Shown here in pieces: positions 18,090-26,618 of a DNA stretch of 62,067 nt. The stretch is from assembly GCA_016845305.1 (NCBI GenBank), contig JAERSW010000071.1, positions 1 to 62,067 on the forward strand. The letters run 5' to 3'. The notes under the pieces are model-generated. The model made no database searches. It saw only the letters and a list, made by a program, of their open reading frames with translations, and was not told where the DNA came from. A program made the position numbers and the translations under genes. The stretch comes from Acidimicrobiales bacterium (GTDB lineage Bacteria; Actinomycetota; Acidimicrobiia; Acidimicrobiales; MedAcidi-G1). Position 1 is the first letter of the stretch. Each line of letters starts with the position of its first letter.

Positions 18090-19331
18090 ATGCCCAGCGC
18101 AGCCCGACGTCCGGCTCCGACCTTCATGGTCGTCCTGGCGGTGGGCAGCGTCATCACCATGACGTCGATGGGGCTGCGCTCCACGATGGGCGTCTTCCTC
18201 GACCCGGTGACCGACACCCTCGGCGTGGGCGCCGGCACGTTCGGCCTGATGGTCGCCCTCCAGAACCTGATGTGGGGGATCGGTCAGCCGGTGGCCGGAG
18301 CGGTGGCCGACCGCTACGGGACCCGCCGGGTCCTCGTGGTGGGCGCGGCGCTGTATGCCGTGGGGCTGGTGGCCCTCGGCGGAGCGGACGGGGCGCCCGG
18401 TCTGCACGCCGGTGGCGTCCTCGTGGGGTTGGGGACGGCCGGCGCCTCGTTCACGGTGGTGTTGGCCGCCGTCGGTCGACTCGCCCCCGAGGAGCGACGC
18501 TCGATGGCGCTCGGCATCGCCACCGCTGCCGGTTCGGTGGGCCAGTTCGTGTTCGTCCCGGCGTCACGCCTGCTCATCGACGCCGTCGGTTGGCGGACGT
18601 CGTTCGTGGTCGGCGCCGTCGTTGCCGCGTCGATGGCCGTGGTGTGCGTGCCCATCCGGCTGGAGCCCGCCGGCACGGTGCGCGGTGGTGGCGTGGAGTC
18701 GCTGGGGTCGGTCCTGCGGCGGGCCAGGCGCCACCGCAGCTACGTGCTCCTCGTCACGGGATTCTTCGTCTGCGGATTCCACGTGTCGTTCATCGGGGCG
18801 CACCTCCCCAAGCACCTCGACGACCTCGGACAGTCCGCCGGCGTGGGGGCCATGGCGCTGGCCCTGGTCGGCCTGTTCAACCTGCCCGGGACGATCGGCG
18901 CCGGAGCGTTGGGCGCCACCCACAGTCGGGTTCGCCTCCTGGCGTGGATCTACGGGCTGCGGGGCGTGGTGTTCGTGGCGTTCCTGCTCATCCCCCCGTC
19001 CGATGGCCTCTCGATGGCCTTCGGGGCGGTCATCGGGTTGTTGTGGCTGTCGACGGTGCCGCTCACGTCGGGGGTCGTGATGTCCCAGTTCGGCGTCGAC
19101 CACGCCGGGACCCTGTTCGGGCTGGCCTTCCTCAGCCACCAGCTGGGTTCGTTCATCGGCGTGTACGGCGGCGGACTGGTGCGCGACGCCACCGGCTCCT
19201 ACGACGCCTGGTGGTGGACGCTCGCCGCCTTCGGGTTCGCCGGAGCGGTGCTCCACCTGTTCATCGACGAGGAGCCGGTGCCCGGGCCGGTGGAGTCGGC
19301 GTCGCCGGCACCGGCGGACAGGGAGGGATGA
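18090..19331 (+). CDS. MFS transporter (monocarboxylate/OFA-like)
   Basis: 413-residue, about 12-helix permease. The N-terminal half has SMGLRSTMGVFLDPV, GAVADRYGTRRVLVVG (MFS loop 2-3 motif) and LGIATAAGSVGQF, a pattern common in the oxalate/formate-antiporter and monocarboxylate-like MFS groups. The substrate is unknown. ATG 18090 stands 6 bases after TAGCGT (18078-18083). An EamA transporter gene starts 2 bases after its stop, so the two are an operon. Confidence 0.8.
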   Translation: MPSAARRPAPTFMVVLAVGSVITMTSMGLRSTMGVFLDPVTDTLGVGAGTFGLMVALQNLMWGIGQPVAGAVADRYGTRRVLVVGAALYAVGLVALGGADGAPGLHAGGVLVGLGTAGASFTVVLAAVGRLAPEERRSMALGIATAAGSVGQFVFVPASRLLIDAVGWRTSFVVGAVVAASMAVVCVPIRLEPAGTVRGGGVESLGSVLRRARRHRSYVLLVTGFFVCGFHVSFIGAHLPKHLDDLGQSAGVGAMALALVGLFNLPGTIGAGALGATHSRVRLLAWIYGLRGVVFVAFLLIPPSDGLSMAFGAVIGLLWLSTVPLTSGVVMSQFGVDHAGTLFGLAFLSHQLGSFIGVYGGGLVRDATGSYDAWWWTLAAFGFAGAVLHLFIDEEPVPGPVESASPAPADREG

Positions 19332-19332
19332 C

Positions 19333-20295
19333 GTGGCGCCGCCGACGTTGAGTCGCTTCCAGGGGTCGATGGCCGTGCTGCTGTGCGGCCTGGCCTTCAG
19401 CTTCGGGCCGCTCACCTTCCGGGCCCTCCGTGAGGCCGACGAGTGGCAGTACCTGAGCCACCGGAGCTTCGCCGCGGCGCTGGTGTCGGCGATGGTGATC
19501 GTGGCCGCCGGGCGGAACCCGGTCCGGGCGGTGGTCGACGCCGGGCGACGCCAGGTCATGGCCGGCCTCCTGCTGGCTGCCATGTTCAGCCTGTTCGTGG
19601 TGGCCCTCAGCCGCGTCTCGGCGGCCTTCGTGCTGCTCATGCAGTCGACCAGCCCGTTCTACGCGGCGCTCCTCGGACGGATCTTCCTGAAGGAGCCGGT
19701 CAGCCGGGACACCATCGTGGCCATCGTCGCCGCGACCGTCGGGGTGGTGGTGATGGTCGGGGGCAACGTGGGCGACGGCGATGCGGTGGGGATCGCCCTG
19801 TCCGTCGTGCTGTCGATCGCCCTGGGGGCCTATGCGGTCCTCATCCGGAGTGCTCCGGCCCGCGATCCCGGCGTGCCGACGCTGGTGGGCGGGACGACGG
19901 CCGGGGTGGCCGCCGCGGTGGTGGCCATGGGCACCGGGGTCGGGGTGGCGGTCCCCGCCTTCGACCTGCTGATGGCCTTCGTGGCCGGCGGGCTCCTGAT
20001 CGGGCTGTTCACCCCGATCTGGAACTACTCCCACCGGTTCGTCCCGCCGGCCGACGTGAGCCTGCTGCTCATCTCGGAGGTGGTGGCTGCCCCGGTCTGG
20101 GTGTGGGTGTTCCGCGACGAGCGTCCGACGAACGGGACGCTGCTGGGCGGGGCGATCACCCTGGCGGCGGTGACGTGGCTGACGGTGCGGGCGGCGCGGT
20201 CCGGTGACCACGACCTGCCGGATCGGATGGGGCGGGAGCGGGGCCTGCACGTGGGCGCCGTCCCCGGCTTCCGTCGATACCGCCGGGAGGATTGA
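19333..20295 (+). CDS. EamA/DMT-family transporter
   Basis: 320 residues with about ten hydrophobic segments in two repeats, as in the drug/metabolite transporter superfamily. The first repeat ends in LLMQSTSPFYAALLGRIFLKEPVS and the second in LLISEVVAAPVWVWVFRDERPTNGTLLGGAITLA, both classic EamA ends (carrier helix with E-P or E-R). Start GTG 19333 follows GGGAGGG placed inside the end of the MFS gene. Substrate unknown. Confidence 0.85.
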   Translation: MAPPTLSRFQGSMAVLLCGLAFSFGPLTFRALREADEWQYLSHRSFAAALVSAMVIVAAGRNPVRAVVDAGRRQVMAGLLLAAMFSLFVVALSRVSAAFVLLMQSTSPFYAALLGRIFLKEPVSRDTIVAIVAATVGVVVMVGGNVGDGDAVGIALSVVLSIALGAYAVLIRSAPARDPGVPTLVGGTTAGVAAAVVAMGTGVGVAVPAFDLLMAFVAGGLLIGLFTPIWNYSHRFVPPADVSLLLISEVVAAPVWVWVFRDERPTNGTLLGGAITLAAVTWLTVRAARSGDHDLPDRMGRERGLHVGAVPGFRRYRRED

Positions 20296-20316
20296 CCTCC
20301 GTCCGGACGCGAGAGA

Positions 20317-20336
20317 GCCCGCCCCGTGGGGCGGGC
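20317..20336. terminator. GC-rich hairpin between convergent genes
   Basis: GCCCGCCCC/GGGGCGGGC forms a 9-bp perfect stem with a 2-base gap between the EamA gene (plus) and the cold-shock gene (minus). There is no T-tract on the plus side; on the minus side CTCTCTC follows. A second weaker hairpin (CCTCCACCCGGAGG) lies next to it. Probably a bidirectional terminator. Confidence 0.5.
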
Positions 20337-20421
20337 CCTGAAGCCGCCTCCACCCGGAGGTGGCGACGTTCAGCGGGTTGGGCTGTGGTCCCAGCCTATG
20401 GCCGGGCCACAGCCGACCGGC

Positions 20422-20622
20422 TCAGACCTTGCGGACGTTGAGGGCCTCGGGACCCTTACGGCCGGGGCCGACCTCGAACTCGACGGTCTGCCCCTCGTCG
20501 AGGCTGCGGTAGCCCTCGCCCTCGATGTTGGAGTAGTGGACGAAGACGTCGTCCTGGCCGGCGACGGTGAGGAAGCCGTAGCCCTTTTCGGCGTTGAAGA
20601 ACTTGACGGTGCCGGTCGGCAT
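20422..20622 (-). CDS. Cold-shock protein CspA family
   Basis: 66-residue single cold-shock domain that binds single-stranded RNA and DNA. RNP1 is KGYGFL (residues 13-18) and RNP2 is VFVHY (26-30), within the usual five-strand layout ending VTV..ALNVRKV-like. Start ATG 20622 with a GAAAGAAAG stretch about 12 bases upstream. An upstream in-frame extension reads through the leader and is not used. Expected to act as an RNA chaperone. Confidence 0.95.
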   Translation of the reverse strand: MPTGTVKFFNAEKGYGFLTVAGQDDVFVHYSNIEGEGYRSLDEGQTVEFEVGPGRKGPEALNVRKV

Positions 20623-20742
20623 GTTGCGGTATCGCTTTCTTTCGGAGAACACCGGGTCAAGGTCGACCCGGAGAGCCAAGCCTACGAGCGTCGGTCGAGA
20701 ACCCGTCGGTCGATCAGCGATGGCGTTCGAGCCCCGGGACGC

Positions 20743-21096
20743 TCAGGCCTCGCCGGCGCCCCGCTGGCCGACGAAGTAGCCCATGCCGAAATCGTCGGTG
20801 GAGAAGGTGATCGTGCTCCCCTCCGGGAAGTAGAAGAGGTCGCCCTTGACGGCGGTGACCGTCTGGCCGGTGTCGTCGGCGATGGTGAGTTGGCCGTCGA
20901 TGATGAGCTTCATCTCGTGGTACTCGTAGGTGTAGGTCATCGACTGGCCGGCCTCGAGGCGGAAGACGCCGGCGGTGATGGGCTTGTCGGCGTCGTCGGA
21001 CACCGCGAAGTCGTCGAGGAAGGCGTTGGCGTCGAACTCGTCCATGGCCGGGAGGTCCCGGCCGATGATCGATCCCTTGGGTTGCATCGCAGGCAT
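20743..21096 (-). CDS. Cupin protein (EutQ-like)
   Basis: 117-residue single-cupin beta-barrel. The two cupin blocks are visible: AGVFRLEAGQSMTYTYEYHEMKLII-like strand run and GDLFYFPEGSTITF. The first block has YEYHEMK in place of the full His-x-His metal ligand set, so metal binding is doubtful. EutQ-type cupins with similar DLFYFPEGSTI segments are known, but no ethanolamine-utilisation genes are near. ATG 21096 has GAGGACC upstream. Function unknown. Confidence 0.7.
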   Translation of the reverse strand: MPAMQPKGSIIGRDLPAMDEFDANAFLDDFAVSDDADKPITAGVFRLEAGQSMTYTYEYHEMKLIIDGQLTIADDTGQTVTAVKGDLFYFPEGSTITFSTDDFGMGYFVGQRGAGEA

Positions 21097-21209
21097 GGGG
21101 TGGTCCTCGTGGTCGCCGCCCGGATGTGGCGGGTGGATGGAGCGGACAGTCTGCCACGGTCGGGTGCCGGCCCCGGCGTGCTTCCGGGGCGACGGGTACG
21201 TTGGCGGGC

Positions 21210-21902
21210 GTGAGGGTTCGACTCCGACAGGTGGCCCTGGTCGTCCGGGACCTGGCCGCCGTCGAGGCCGAGGTGGCCCGAGCCCTCGGGGTCGAAGCGT
21301 GCGTGCGCGACCACGGCGTCGAGTCCTTCGGCCTGAACAACGTCCTGTTCCCGGTGGGGGAGTGCCTGGTGGAACTGGTGTCGCCGTTCCGGGGCGGCAC
21401 GACGGCCGGCCGGTACCTGGACCGGCGGGGTGGAGACGCCGGCTACATGGTGCTCTTCCAGGTCGACGACCTCGACGGGGTGCGGCGTCGGGTGGAAGAG
21501 CTCGGCGTGCGCATCGTGCTCGAGGCCGTCGAGACGGGGATCGTCGGGTTGCACCTCCATCCCCTGGACATGGGTGGGGCGATCGTGTCGGTGGACCGGA
21601 CCGACCGGTGGGAGGAGTGGCCGTGGGCGGGACCGTCGTGGCGTGACCACGTGCGGATCGACGTGGTGTCCGACCTGGTCGCCCTCGACGTGGCCGTCGC
21701 CGATCCCGAGGGGGTGGCGGCCCGCTGGGCGACCGTGCTCGGCGTGGGTGCCGACGGGGCGACGCTGCGCCTCGACGAGGGGGAGGTCCGGTTCGTGCCT
21801 GCCGACGGCGGCACCGAGGGCGTCTCCGGCCTGGAGTTCCGCGCCGTCCGGCACGACGACCTGGTGCTCGGCGGCGTCGCCGTCGCTCTCCGGCCCGCTT
21901 GA
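21210..21902 (+). CDS. VOC/glyoxalase-family protein
   Basis: 230 residues of vicinal-oxygen-chelate fold: LRQVALVVRDLAAVEAEV start strand, LVELVSPFRGGTTAGRYL and MVLFQVDDLDGVRRRVEELG, where the HPLDMGGAIVSVD strand ends the first module; the second module is diverged. This layout fits a small enzyme or binding protein of unknown substrate. GTG 21210 lies 7 bases after TACGTT (21197-21202), so leaderless. It is followed directly by the AhpD-like selenoprotein gene and probably shares its transcript. Confidence 0.75.
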   Translation: MRVRLRQVALVVRDLAAVEAEVARALGVEACVRDHGVESFGLNNVLFPVGECLVELVSPFRGGTTAGRYLDRRGGDAGYMVLFQVDDLDGVRRRVEELGVRIVLEAVETGIVGLHLHPLDMGGAIVSVDRTDRWEEWPWAGPSWRDHVRIDVVSDLVALDVAVADPEGVAARWATVLGVGADGATLRLDEGEVRFVPADGGTEGVSGLEFRAVRHDDLVLGGVAVALRPA

Positions 21903-21934
21903 CCGACGGCCTGCAGGTCGGGGGAGACTGGCGC

Positions 21935-23008
21935 ATGGCCCCGTACGCCACCGACCTGCCGCTGCGCCCCGAGTTGGCTGCCTCCCACCGGCAGGCCATG
22001 GACGACTTCGCCCGGGCCGGCACGTGGTGGACGGGCGCCGAACGCCTCGCCATGGTCGCCGAGGTCCGCCGGGCCCGCGACGCCGACGGGATGCCGCCCT
22101 GGCAGGCACCGCCTGACGTCGAGGGGGCCGACCCGGCCGATCGTCCGCTGCCCGCCGCCGCCGTGGACGCCGTGTGGCGTCTCACCAACCATCCGGGGAC
22201 CCTCACCGCCGACTGGCACCGGTCGATCCTGGAGCGCGGCATCGAACCGCTGGCCTACGTCGAGCTGGTGTCGGTCGTGGCCCAGGCCAACTGCATCGAC
22301 CGGTTCGCCGACGCCCTCGACCTCGAGCGGCTACCGCTCCCCGAGCCCGTCGACGGGGTGCCCGGCCGCGACGTGCCCGAGGCGGCGGCCGTGCGCCTCC
22401 ACTGGGTGCCGACCGATGACGTCGGTGGCCCGAACGTCTGGCGGGCCCTGTCCGGGGTGCCGGCCGAGCTGGCCGCCCGGTCGCGCCTGTCGACGCCCCA
22501 CTACCTGGAGGGCGCGGCGGTCTTCGGCGACGTGGTCTCCGACCGGTTCTCGTTGCAGCGGATCCAGATCGAGCTGGTGGCCGGTCGGACGTCGAAGCTC
22601 AACGAGTGCTTCTACTGAACGACCAGCCACGCGCTGCTGCTCGGTCTGAGCGGCGAACACCACGACGGCGGGGTCTCCCTCGACGGCGTGTCCGGTGTCC
22701 GGACCGGGCAGGGTGATGGCGACGGCGGGATCCCCCACGGGGCCGTCCTGGTGCGCCTCGTGGAGGCCATGTTCGATGGCGAACCCGGCGAGATGGCTGC
22801 GGCCCGCGAAGCCGTGCTGGAGGCGGCCGGTGCCGACGTGCTCGTCGACGCCGTGGCCGTCAGCGCCAACTTCCACATGATGACCCGGGTGGCCGACGGC
22901 ACCGGGACGCCGTTGGATCCGGGTACCGACGAGATGTCGCTGCCGTGGCGGGCGTCGATCGGCGTGGACGACCTCGCGTCGCGCCGCCACGTGCCCGCCG
23001 GCGGCTGA
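21935..23008 (+). CDS. AhpD-like alkylhydroperoxidase-related selenoprotein (TGA read as Sec)
   Basis: 357 residues if TGA 22616-22618 is read as selenocysteine (Sec228). The N-terminal part runs without a stop to KLNECFY, and the same frame continues after TGA as TTSHALLLGL and on to 23008. The result C-F-Y-U-T-T-S-H is the AhpD/carboxymuconolactone-decarboxylase redox motif CxxCxxxH (Cys225, Sec228, His232) with the second Cys replaced. A SECIS-like hairpin follows at 22636-22654. I recall AhpD-related selenoproteins of this kind being known in bacteria. ATG 21935 is chosen for its strong GGGGGAG site; TTG 21899 overlapping the VOC stop is the alternative. A nonsense pseudogene is the competing reading but is disfavoured by the exact position and intact downstream frame. 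Confidence 0.85.
22616..22618 (+). other. In-frame TGA, predicted selenocysteine codon
   Basis: Stands where the second Cys of CxxCxxxH is expected. A single base change (TGA to TGC) would give the standard cysteine form. Confidence 0.85.
22636..22654 (+). promoter_or_regulatory. SECIS-like hairpin
   Basis: Seven-pair stem GCTGCTC/GAGCGGC (one G-U) with loop GGTCT; the first loop G is 24 bases after the TGA. The E. coli fdhF SECIS also presents GGUCU in its apical loop, where SelB binds. Distance and loop fit the bacterial range. Confidence 0.75.
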
Positions 23009-23015
23009 GCGGGAC

Positions 23016-23894
23016 TCAGGCGACCGGACGCTGGTCGAGGGCCCGGCGCATGCGGGCGATGTGCTCGGGGCCGATCTCGCAGCAGCCGCCCACGATGTCG
23101 GCGCCCATCTCGACCCAGCCCATGACCACCGCCGTGTACGGGTCGGCGCCGAGGTCGGTCCGCGAGCCGGGCAGTGGGCTTCCGTCTCGGCCCCGCCACC
23201 CGACCGGCATGTCGAGGAAGGCGTTGGCGTAGGCGCCGATCGGCCGGTCGGTGGCCGACCGCAGGAGCGGGAGCGCCTCGTCGACCTGTTCCGGCGGGCA
23301 GCAGTTCAGGAGGTACGCGTCGGCGCCGAGCACGTCGCAGGCCGCGTCGAAGGCCGTGCCGTCGAGCAGGTGCGGCCCGGTGCCGCCCTGGAGGGTGAAC
23401 GCCGTCCACACCTCCTTCCCGGTGGCCCGGGCGGCGTCGGTGGCGGCCCGGGCCTCGTGGAGGGCGCCCATGGTCTCGCAGACGAACAGGTCGACGTCGC
23501 CGACGAGTTGGTCGACCATCTCGTCGTATTCGGCCCGCAGTTCCCCGTAGATGCCGCCGGGTGCCGGGTTGTAGCTGTGGCGGAGCGGCGGCAGCGATCC
23601 GGCGACCCGGACCGATCGGTCAGCGGCATCGGCGGCCTCGCGTGCCATGCGACCCGCCGTGCGGCACAGCTCCTCGGCCCGGTCGGCCAGCCCGAACGGA
23701 CGGAGTCGGTCGGCGTAGGTGGCGTAGGTGTTGGTGGTCAGGACGTCGCAGCCGGCGGCCACGTAGTCGGCGTGGACGCCGCGGACCATGTCGGGTTCCT
23801 CGATCATCGCCCAGGCCGACCAGTACTCGGCCGTGCGGGGCGAACCCCGGCGGATCAGTTCCTGGCCCATGCCTCCGTCGAGCAGCGTGGCCAT
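23016..23894 (-). CDS. Homocysteine S-methyltransferase family protein (second copy)
   Basis: 292-residue zinc methyltransferase: starts MATLLDGGMGQELIRRG, has VLTTNTYATY, and the zinc cysteines in YLLNCCPPEQV and GGCCEIGPEHIARMR. A longer frame begins at GTG 23930, but that lies inside the promoter, and ATG 23894 has a GGGAGG site 6 bases away. It is quite diverged from the 7153 gene. Converges on the selenoprotein gene and diverges from the EamA gene. Methyl donor unknown. Confidence 0.85.
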   Translation of the reverse strand: MATLLDGGMGQELIRRGSPRTAEYWSAWAMIEEPDMVRGVHADYVAAGCDVLTTNTYATYADRLRPFGLADRAEELCRTAGRMAREAADAADRSVRVAGSLPPLRHSYNPAPGGIYGELRAEYDEMVDQLVGDVDLFVCETMGALHEARAATDAARATGKEVWTAFTLQGGTGPHLLDGTAFDAACDVLGADAYLLNCCPPEQVDEALPLLRSATDRPIGAYANAFLDMPVGWRGRDGSPLPGSRTDLGADPYTAVVMGWVEMGADIVGGCCEIGPEHIARMRRALDQRPVA

Positions 23895-23919
23895 CTCGTC
23901 CTCCCGGTGGTGGTGCCGA

Positions 23920-23966
23920 CGGCGGGACACTAGGGGAGGGGCCGGGGCGGACCTAGTGTCCCGCCG
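23920..23966. promoter_or_regulatory. Palindromic divergent promoter
   Basis: A perfect 15-bp inverted repeat, CGGCGGGACACTAGG (23920-23934) and CCTAGTGTCCCGCCG (23952-23966), with 17 bases between. Each arm carries a TAGTGT -10-like box reading outward. The right arm ends exactly at ATG 23967 (leaderless); the left drives the methyltransferase with a short leader. Confidence 0.6.
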
Positions 23967-24791
23967 ATGGGTGCGCTGCTGGGAGCCCTGAGCTCACTGT
24001 GCGTGGGCGGTTCCGAGTTCTTCGGACGCCGCAGCTCGCTGGTCACCGGGGTGCTGGCCGTGGCCGTGGTCGCCCAGGGCGTGGCCTGCCTGGCCTCGAT
24101 GGCCACCGTCGTGATCGTGCCGAGCGCCTTCGTCGTGGACGACCTGCTGATCGGCCTGGCGTCGGGGATCGGGGTCGGCTTCGGGATGGTCCTGTACCTC
24201 GGCGGGATCCTGCGGAGCTCGTCGACCGTGGTGGCGCCGCTCGTCGCCGTGCTGACCGTCGTGATCCCCGTGGCGTACGCCTCGGTGGTCGACGAGATGC
24301 CGTCGTGGCTGGTGGTGGCCGGCGTGGTGGTCGCCGTGCTCGGCCTGGTCCTCATCACGACCGGCGTCCGGGCCGTCGGCGGGGTGCGCGCCGGGCTGCT
24401 GTGGGGGACGGGGGCGGGCATGGCCTACGGGTTCGGCCTGTCCGTGCTGATGGAGACCGACGGGGCCAGCGGGTCGTGGCCGGGCACCGCGCAGCGGTTC
24501 GCCGGGTTCCTCATCACCGTGGCCATCGCCCTGAGCAGCCGTACGGCGCTGGTCCCGTGCCGGGGTACCCGGATGTGGGCGGCGCTGTCCGGGGTGCTGG
24601 GTTCGGCGGCGACGCTGACCTACATCTTCGCCGTGCAGGCCGACCCGTTGCCCGCCGCGGTGACCGGGGCGATGTTCCCGGCCGTCAGCGTGGCCCTCGG
24701 TCGGGTCGTGTTCGGCGACGAGGTGCGACGCTCCCAGGGGTTCGGCCTCCTGCTGACGCTGGCCGGGGTGGGTGCCGTGGTTGCGGGTTGA
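23967..24791 (+). CDS. EamA/DMT-family transporter
   Basis: 274 residues, about ten hydrophobic segments in two halves. The first half ends STVVAPLVAVLTVVIPVAYASVVDEMPSW and the second PAAVTGAMFPAVSVALGRVVFGDEVRRSQ, both matching the DMT repeat end where a Pro-containing helix is followed by an acidic 'DE' loop. It starts directly at the end of the palindromic promoter arm. Divergent pairing with a homocysteine methyltransferase suggests, weakly, transport of an amino acid or methylated compound. Confidence 0.8.
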   Translation: MGALLGALSSLCVGGSEFFGRRSSLVTGVLAVAVVAQGVACLASMATVVIVPSAFVVDDLLIGLASGIGVGFGMVLYLGGILRSSSTVVAPLVAVLTVVIPVAYASVVDEMPSWLVVAGVVVAVLGLVLITTGVRAVGGVRAGLLWGTGAGMAYGFGLSVLMETDGASGSWPGTAQRFAGFLITVAIALSSRTALVPCRGTRMWAALSGVLGSAATLTYIFAVQADPLPAAVTGAMFPAVSVALGRVVFGDEVRRSQGFGLLLTLAGVGAVVAG

Positions 24792-24834
24792 CCGGCCTGC
24801 ACGCCAGCCGCGCCGCCGTGCGAGGCTGGCGGCC

Positions 24835-25728
24835 ATGACCGACCAGGACCCGGTGCTGTACGAGGAGCGAGACGACATCGCCGTCATCACGCTGAACCGC
24901 CCCGAGAAGAAGAACACGCTGACCGATGCCGTCATCCAGGGCATCGCCGATGGCATCGACGCGGCGACGAAGTCCCCGGACGTGGCGGCCATCGTGCTGC
25001 GCGGCGCCGGCGATACGTTCACCGCCGGCTACGACCTCACCGCGGGGACGGGGACGGGCACGGCGGGCGGCGACGAGCCGGGCTGGTCGACCCCGTACGG
25101 GGCGAAGGGGCCCGAGCCTCGCGACGGCGCCTGGGACCCGGTGCGGGACTACCAGTTCATGGGCAACAACGTGCGCCGGTTCATGAAGGTCTGGGAGTGC
25201 CCCAAGCCGGTGATCGGCGAGGTCCGGGGCTGGGCGGTGGGTGGTGCCACCGACCTGGTGCTGTGCGCCGACCTGCTCTACATGGCCTCGGACGCGCACA
25301 TCGGCTACGCCCCCAGCCGGATCTTCGGGACGCCGACCACGATGATGTGGGTGTACCGGCTCGGCCTCGAGCACGCCAAGCAGTTCCTGCTGACCGGCCG
25401 GGCCATCGACGCCGAGACCGCCCACCGGATCGGCCTGGTGTCGCACGTCTGCGAACCGGACGAGCTGTCGGCGGTGGTGGAGGCCGAGGCCCGGCGCTTC
25501 CGCCACATCCCCGCCAACCAGCTGGCCCTCAACAAGATGCTCGTCAACCAGGCCTTCGAGAACATGGGCCTGCGGACGTCACAGATGCTGGGCACCTTCT
25601 TCGACGGCGTGACCCGCCACACCGAGGAGGCCTACCGGTGGGTGGAGGCGTTCGACGAGAAGGGCTTCCGTGAGGTGATCCGGGAGCGCGATGCCCCGTG
25701 GGAGGACTACGGCGAGCGACCTCGCTGA
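24835..25728 (+). CDS. Enoyl-CoA hydratase/isomerase (crotonase) family
   Basis: 297-residue crotonase-fold enzyme: IAVITLNRPEKKNTLTDAV opening, oxyanion residues near LRGAGDTFTAGYDLTAG, and GWAVGGATDLVLCADL for the second hole. The two catalytic Glu of true hydratases are not obvious (APSRIFGTPTTMM in that region), so it could be an isomerase, hydrolase or other crotonase. A 30-residue Gly/Thr-rich insertion follows the first motif. Transcribed right after the EamA gene with 43 bases between. Confidence 0.8.
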   Translation: MTDQDPVLYEERDDIAVITLNRPEKKNTLTDAVIQGIADGIDAATKSPDVAAIVLRGAGDTFTAGYDLTAGTGTGTAGGDEPGWSTPYGAKGPEPRDGAWDPVRDYQFMGNNVRRFMKVWECPKPVIGEVRGWAVGGATDLVLCADLLYMASDAHIGYAPSRIFGTPTTMMWVYRLGLEHAKQFLLTGRAIDAETAHRIGLVSHVCEPDELSAVVEAEARRFRHIPANQLALNKMLVNQAFENMGLRTSQMLGTFFDGVTRHTEEAYRWVEAFDEKGFREVIRERDAPWEDYGERPR

Positions 25729-25764
25729 CCCGGGGCGTGGCCGACGCCCGCTGGGTCGGGCCGG

Positions 25765-26553
25765 TCAGTCCCGGCCGAACTCGGGGGCGCGCTTCTCGAC
25801 GAAGGCGGCGATGCCCTCGCGGCCGTCCGGGCTGCCCATGGCGGTGGCGATGGTGACGCCCTCCACCTCGCCGGCCTGCTCCAGCGGGCTGTCGAACCCC
25901 TCGTAGACGAGGCGCTTGGCGTGGCCGAGGGCCCACGTCGGGCCGGCGGCGAGCGTCTGGGCCAACTCTGCGGTGGCGGCGTCGACCTCGTCGTCGGGCA
26001 CGACCCGGTTGACGAGACCCCACGCCTCGGCCTCGTGTGCGCTCAGCACCCGGTTGGTGAGGGTCAGGTCGAGGGCCCGGCGGACGCCGACGTGTCGGGC
26101 CAGGAAGTAGGTGGACGTGCCGTCGGGGGTGACGCCGGCGCGGGTGTAGGCCATCGTGAACTTGGCCGACTCGCCGCACACCACCAGGTCGAAGGCGGTG
26201 ACCAGCGACAGGCCGGCCCCGCCGGCGGCGCCGCGGACGCCGGCCACGAACGGCTTGGGCATCCGGTTCATCTTGTAGATGCCGCCGTGGAAGTCGGTGA
26301 GCATGTCCGAGGCGACGCGGGGGAGGGCGTCGCCGGCGGCGTGGAAGTGCTTGAGGTCGCCGCCTCCGGAGAACACCTTGCCGTCGGCGGTGACCGAGAC
26401 GGCCCGGACGGCGTCGTCCCACTGGATCTCGAGCATGACCGCACGCAGGTCGCGGGACAGGTCGGGTCCGACGACGTTGGCGCCGTCGGCGTTGGTGAGG
26501 CGGACGTGGGCGACGCCGTCGCGCACCTCGTAGGACATCGTGGTCAGGTCCAT
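25765..26553 (-). CDS. Enoyl-CoA hydratase/isomerase (crotonase) family
   Basis: 262 residues. Crotonase signs: VAHVRLTNADGANVVGPDL opening, TADGKVFSGGGDLKHF (first oxyanion loop) and GVRGAAGGAGLSLVTAFDLVV (second). YTRAGVTPDGTSTYFLARHVG occupies the catalytic stretch; Asp sits where many isomerases keep one acid, so an enoyl-CoA isomerase-like activity is possible. GAGGGAG lies 7 bases before ATG 26553. Convergent with the 24835 crotonase; the two are not close copies. Confidence 0.8.
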   Translation of the reverse strand: MDLTTMSYEVRDGVAHVRLTNADGANVVGPDLSRDLRAVMLEIQWDDAVRAVSVTADGKVFSGGGDLKHFHAAGDALPRVASDMLTDFHGGIYKMNRMPKPFVAGVRGAAGGAGLSLVTAFDLVVCGESAKFTMAYTRAGVTPDGTSTYFLARHVGVRRALDLTLTNRVLSAHEAEAWGLVNRVVPDDEVDAATAELAQTLAAGPTWALGHAKRLVYEGFDSPLEQAGEVEGVTIATAMGSPDGREGIAAFVEKRAPEFGRD

Positions 26554-26618
26554 GGCGGGGCTCCCTCGCGTCGGGTGGTGGCGATCCCCAGTGGGTGGTG
26601 CCTCCGTTGGGTGGCGCC

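Noticed and set aside
21935-23008. Nonsense pseudogene
   Set aside because: The only defect is one TGA at the redox Cys position; the rest of the frame, the ribosome site and the hairpin are intact.
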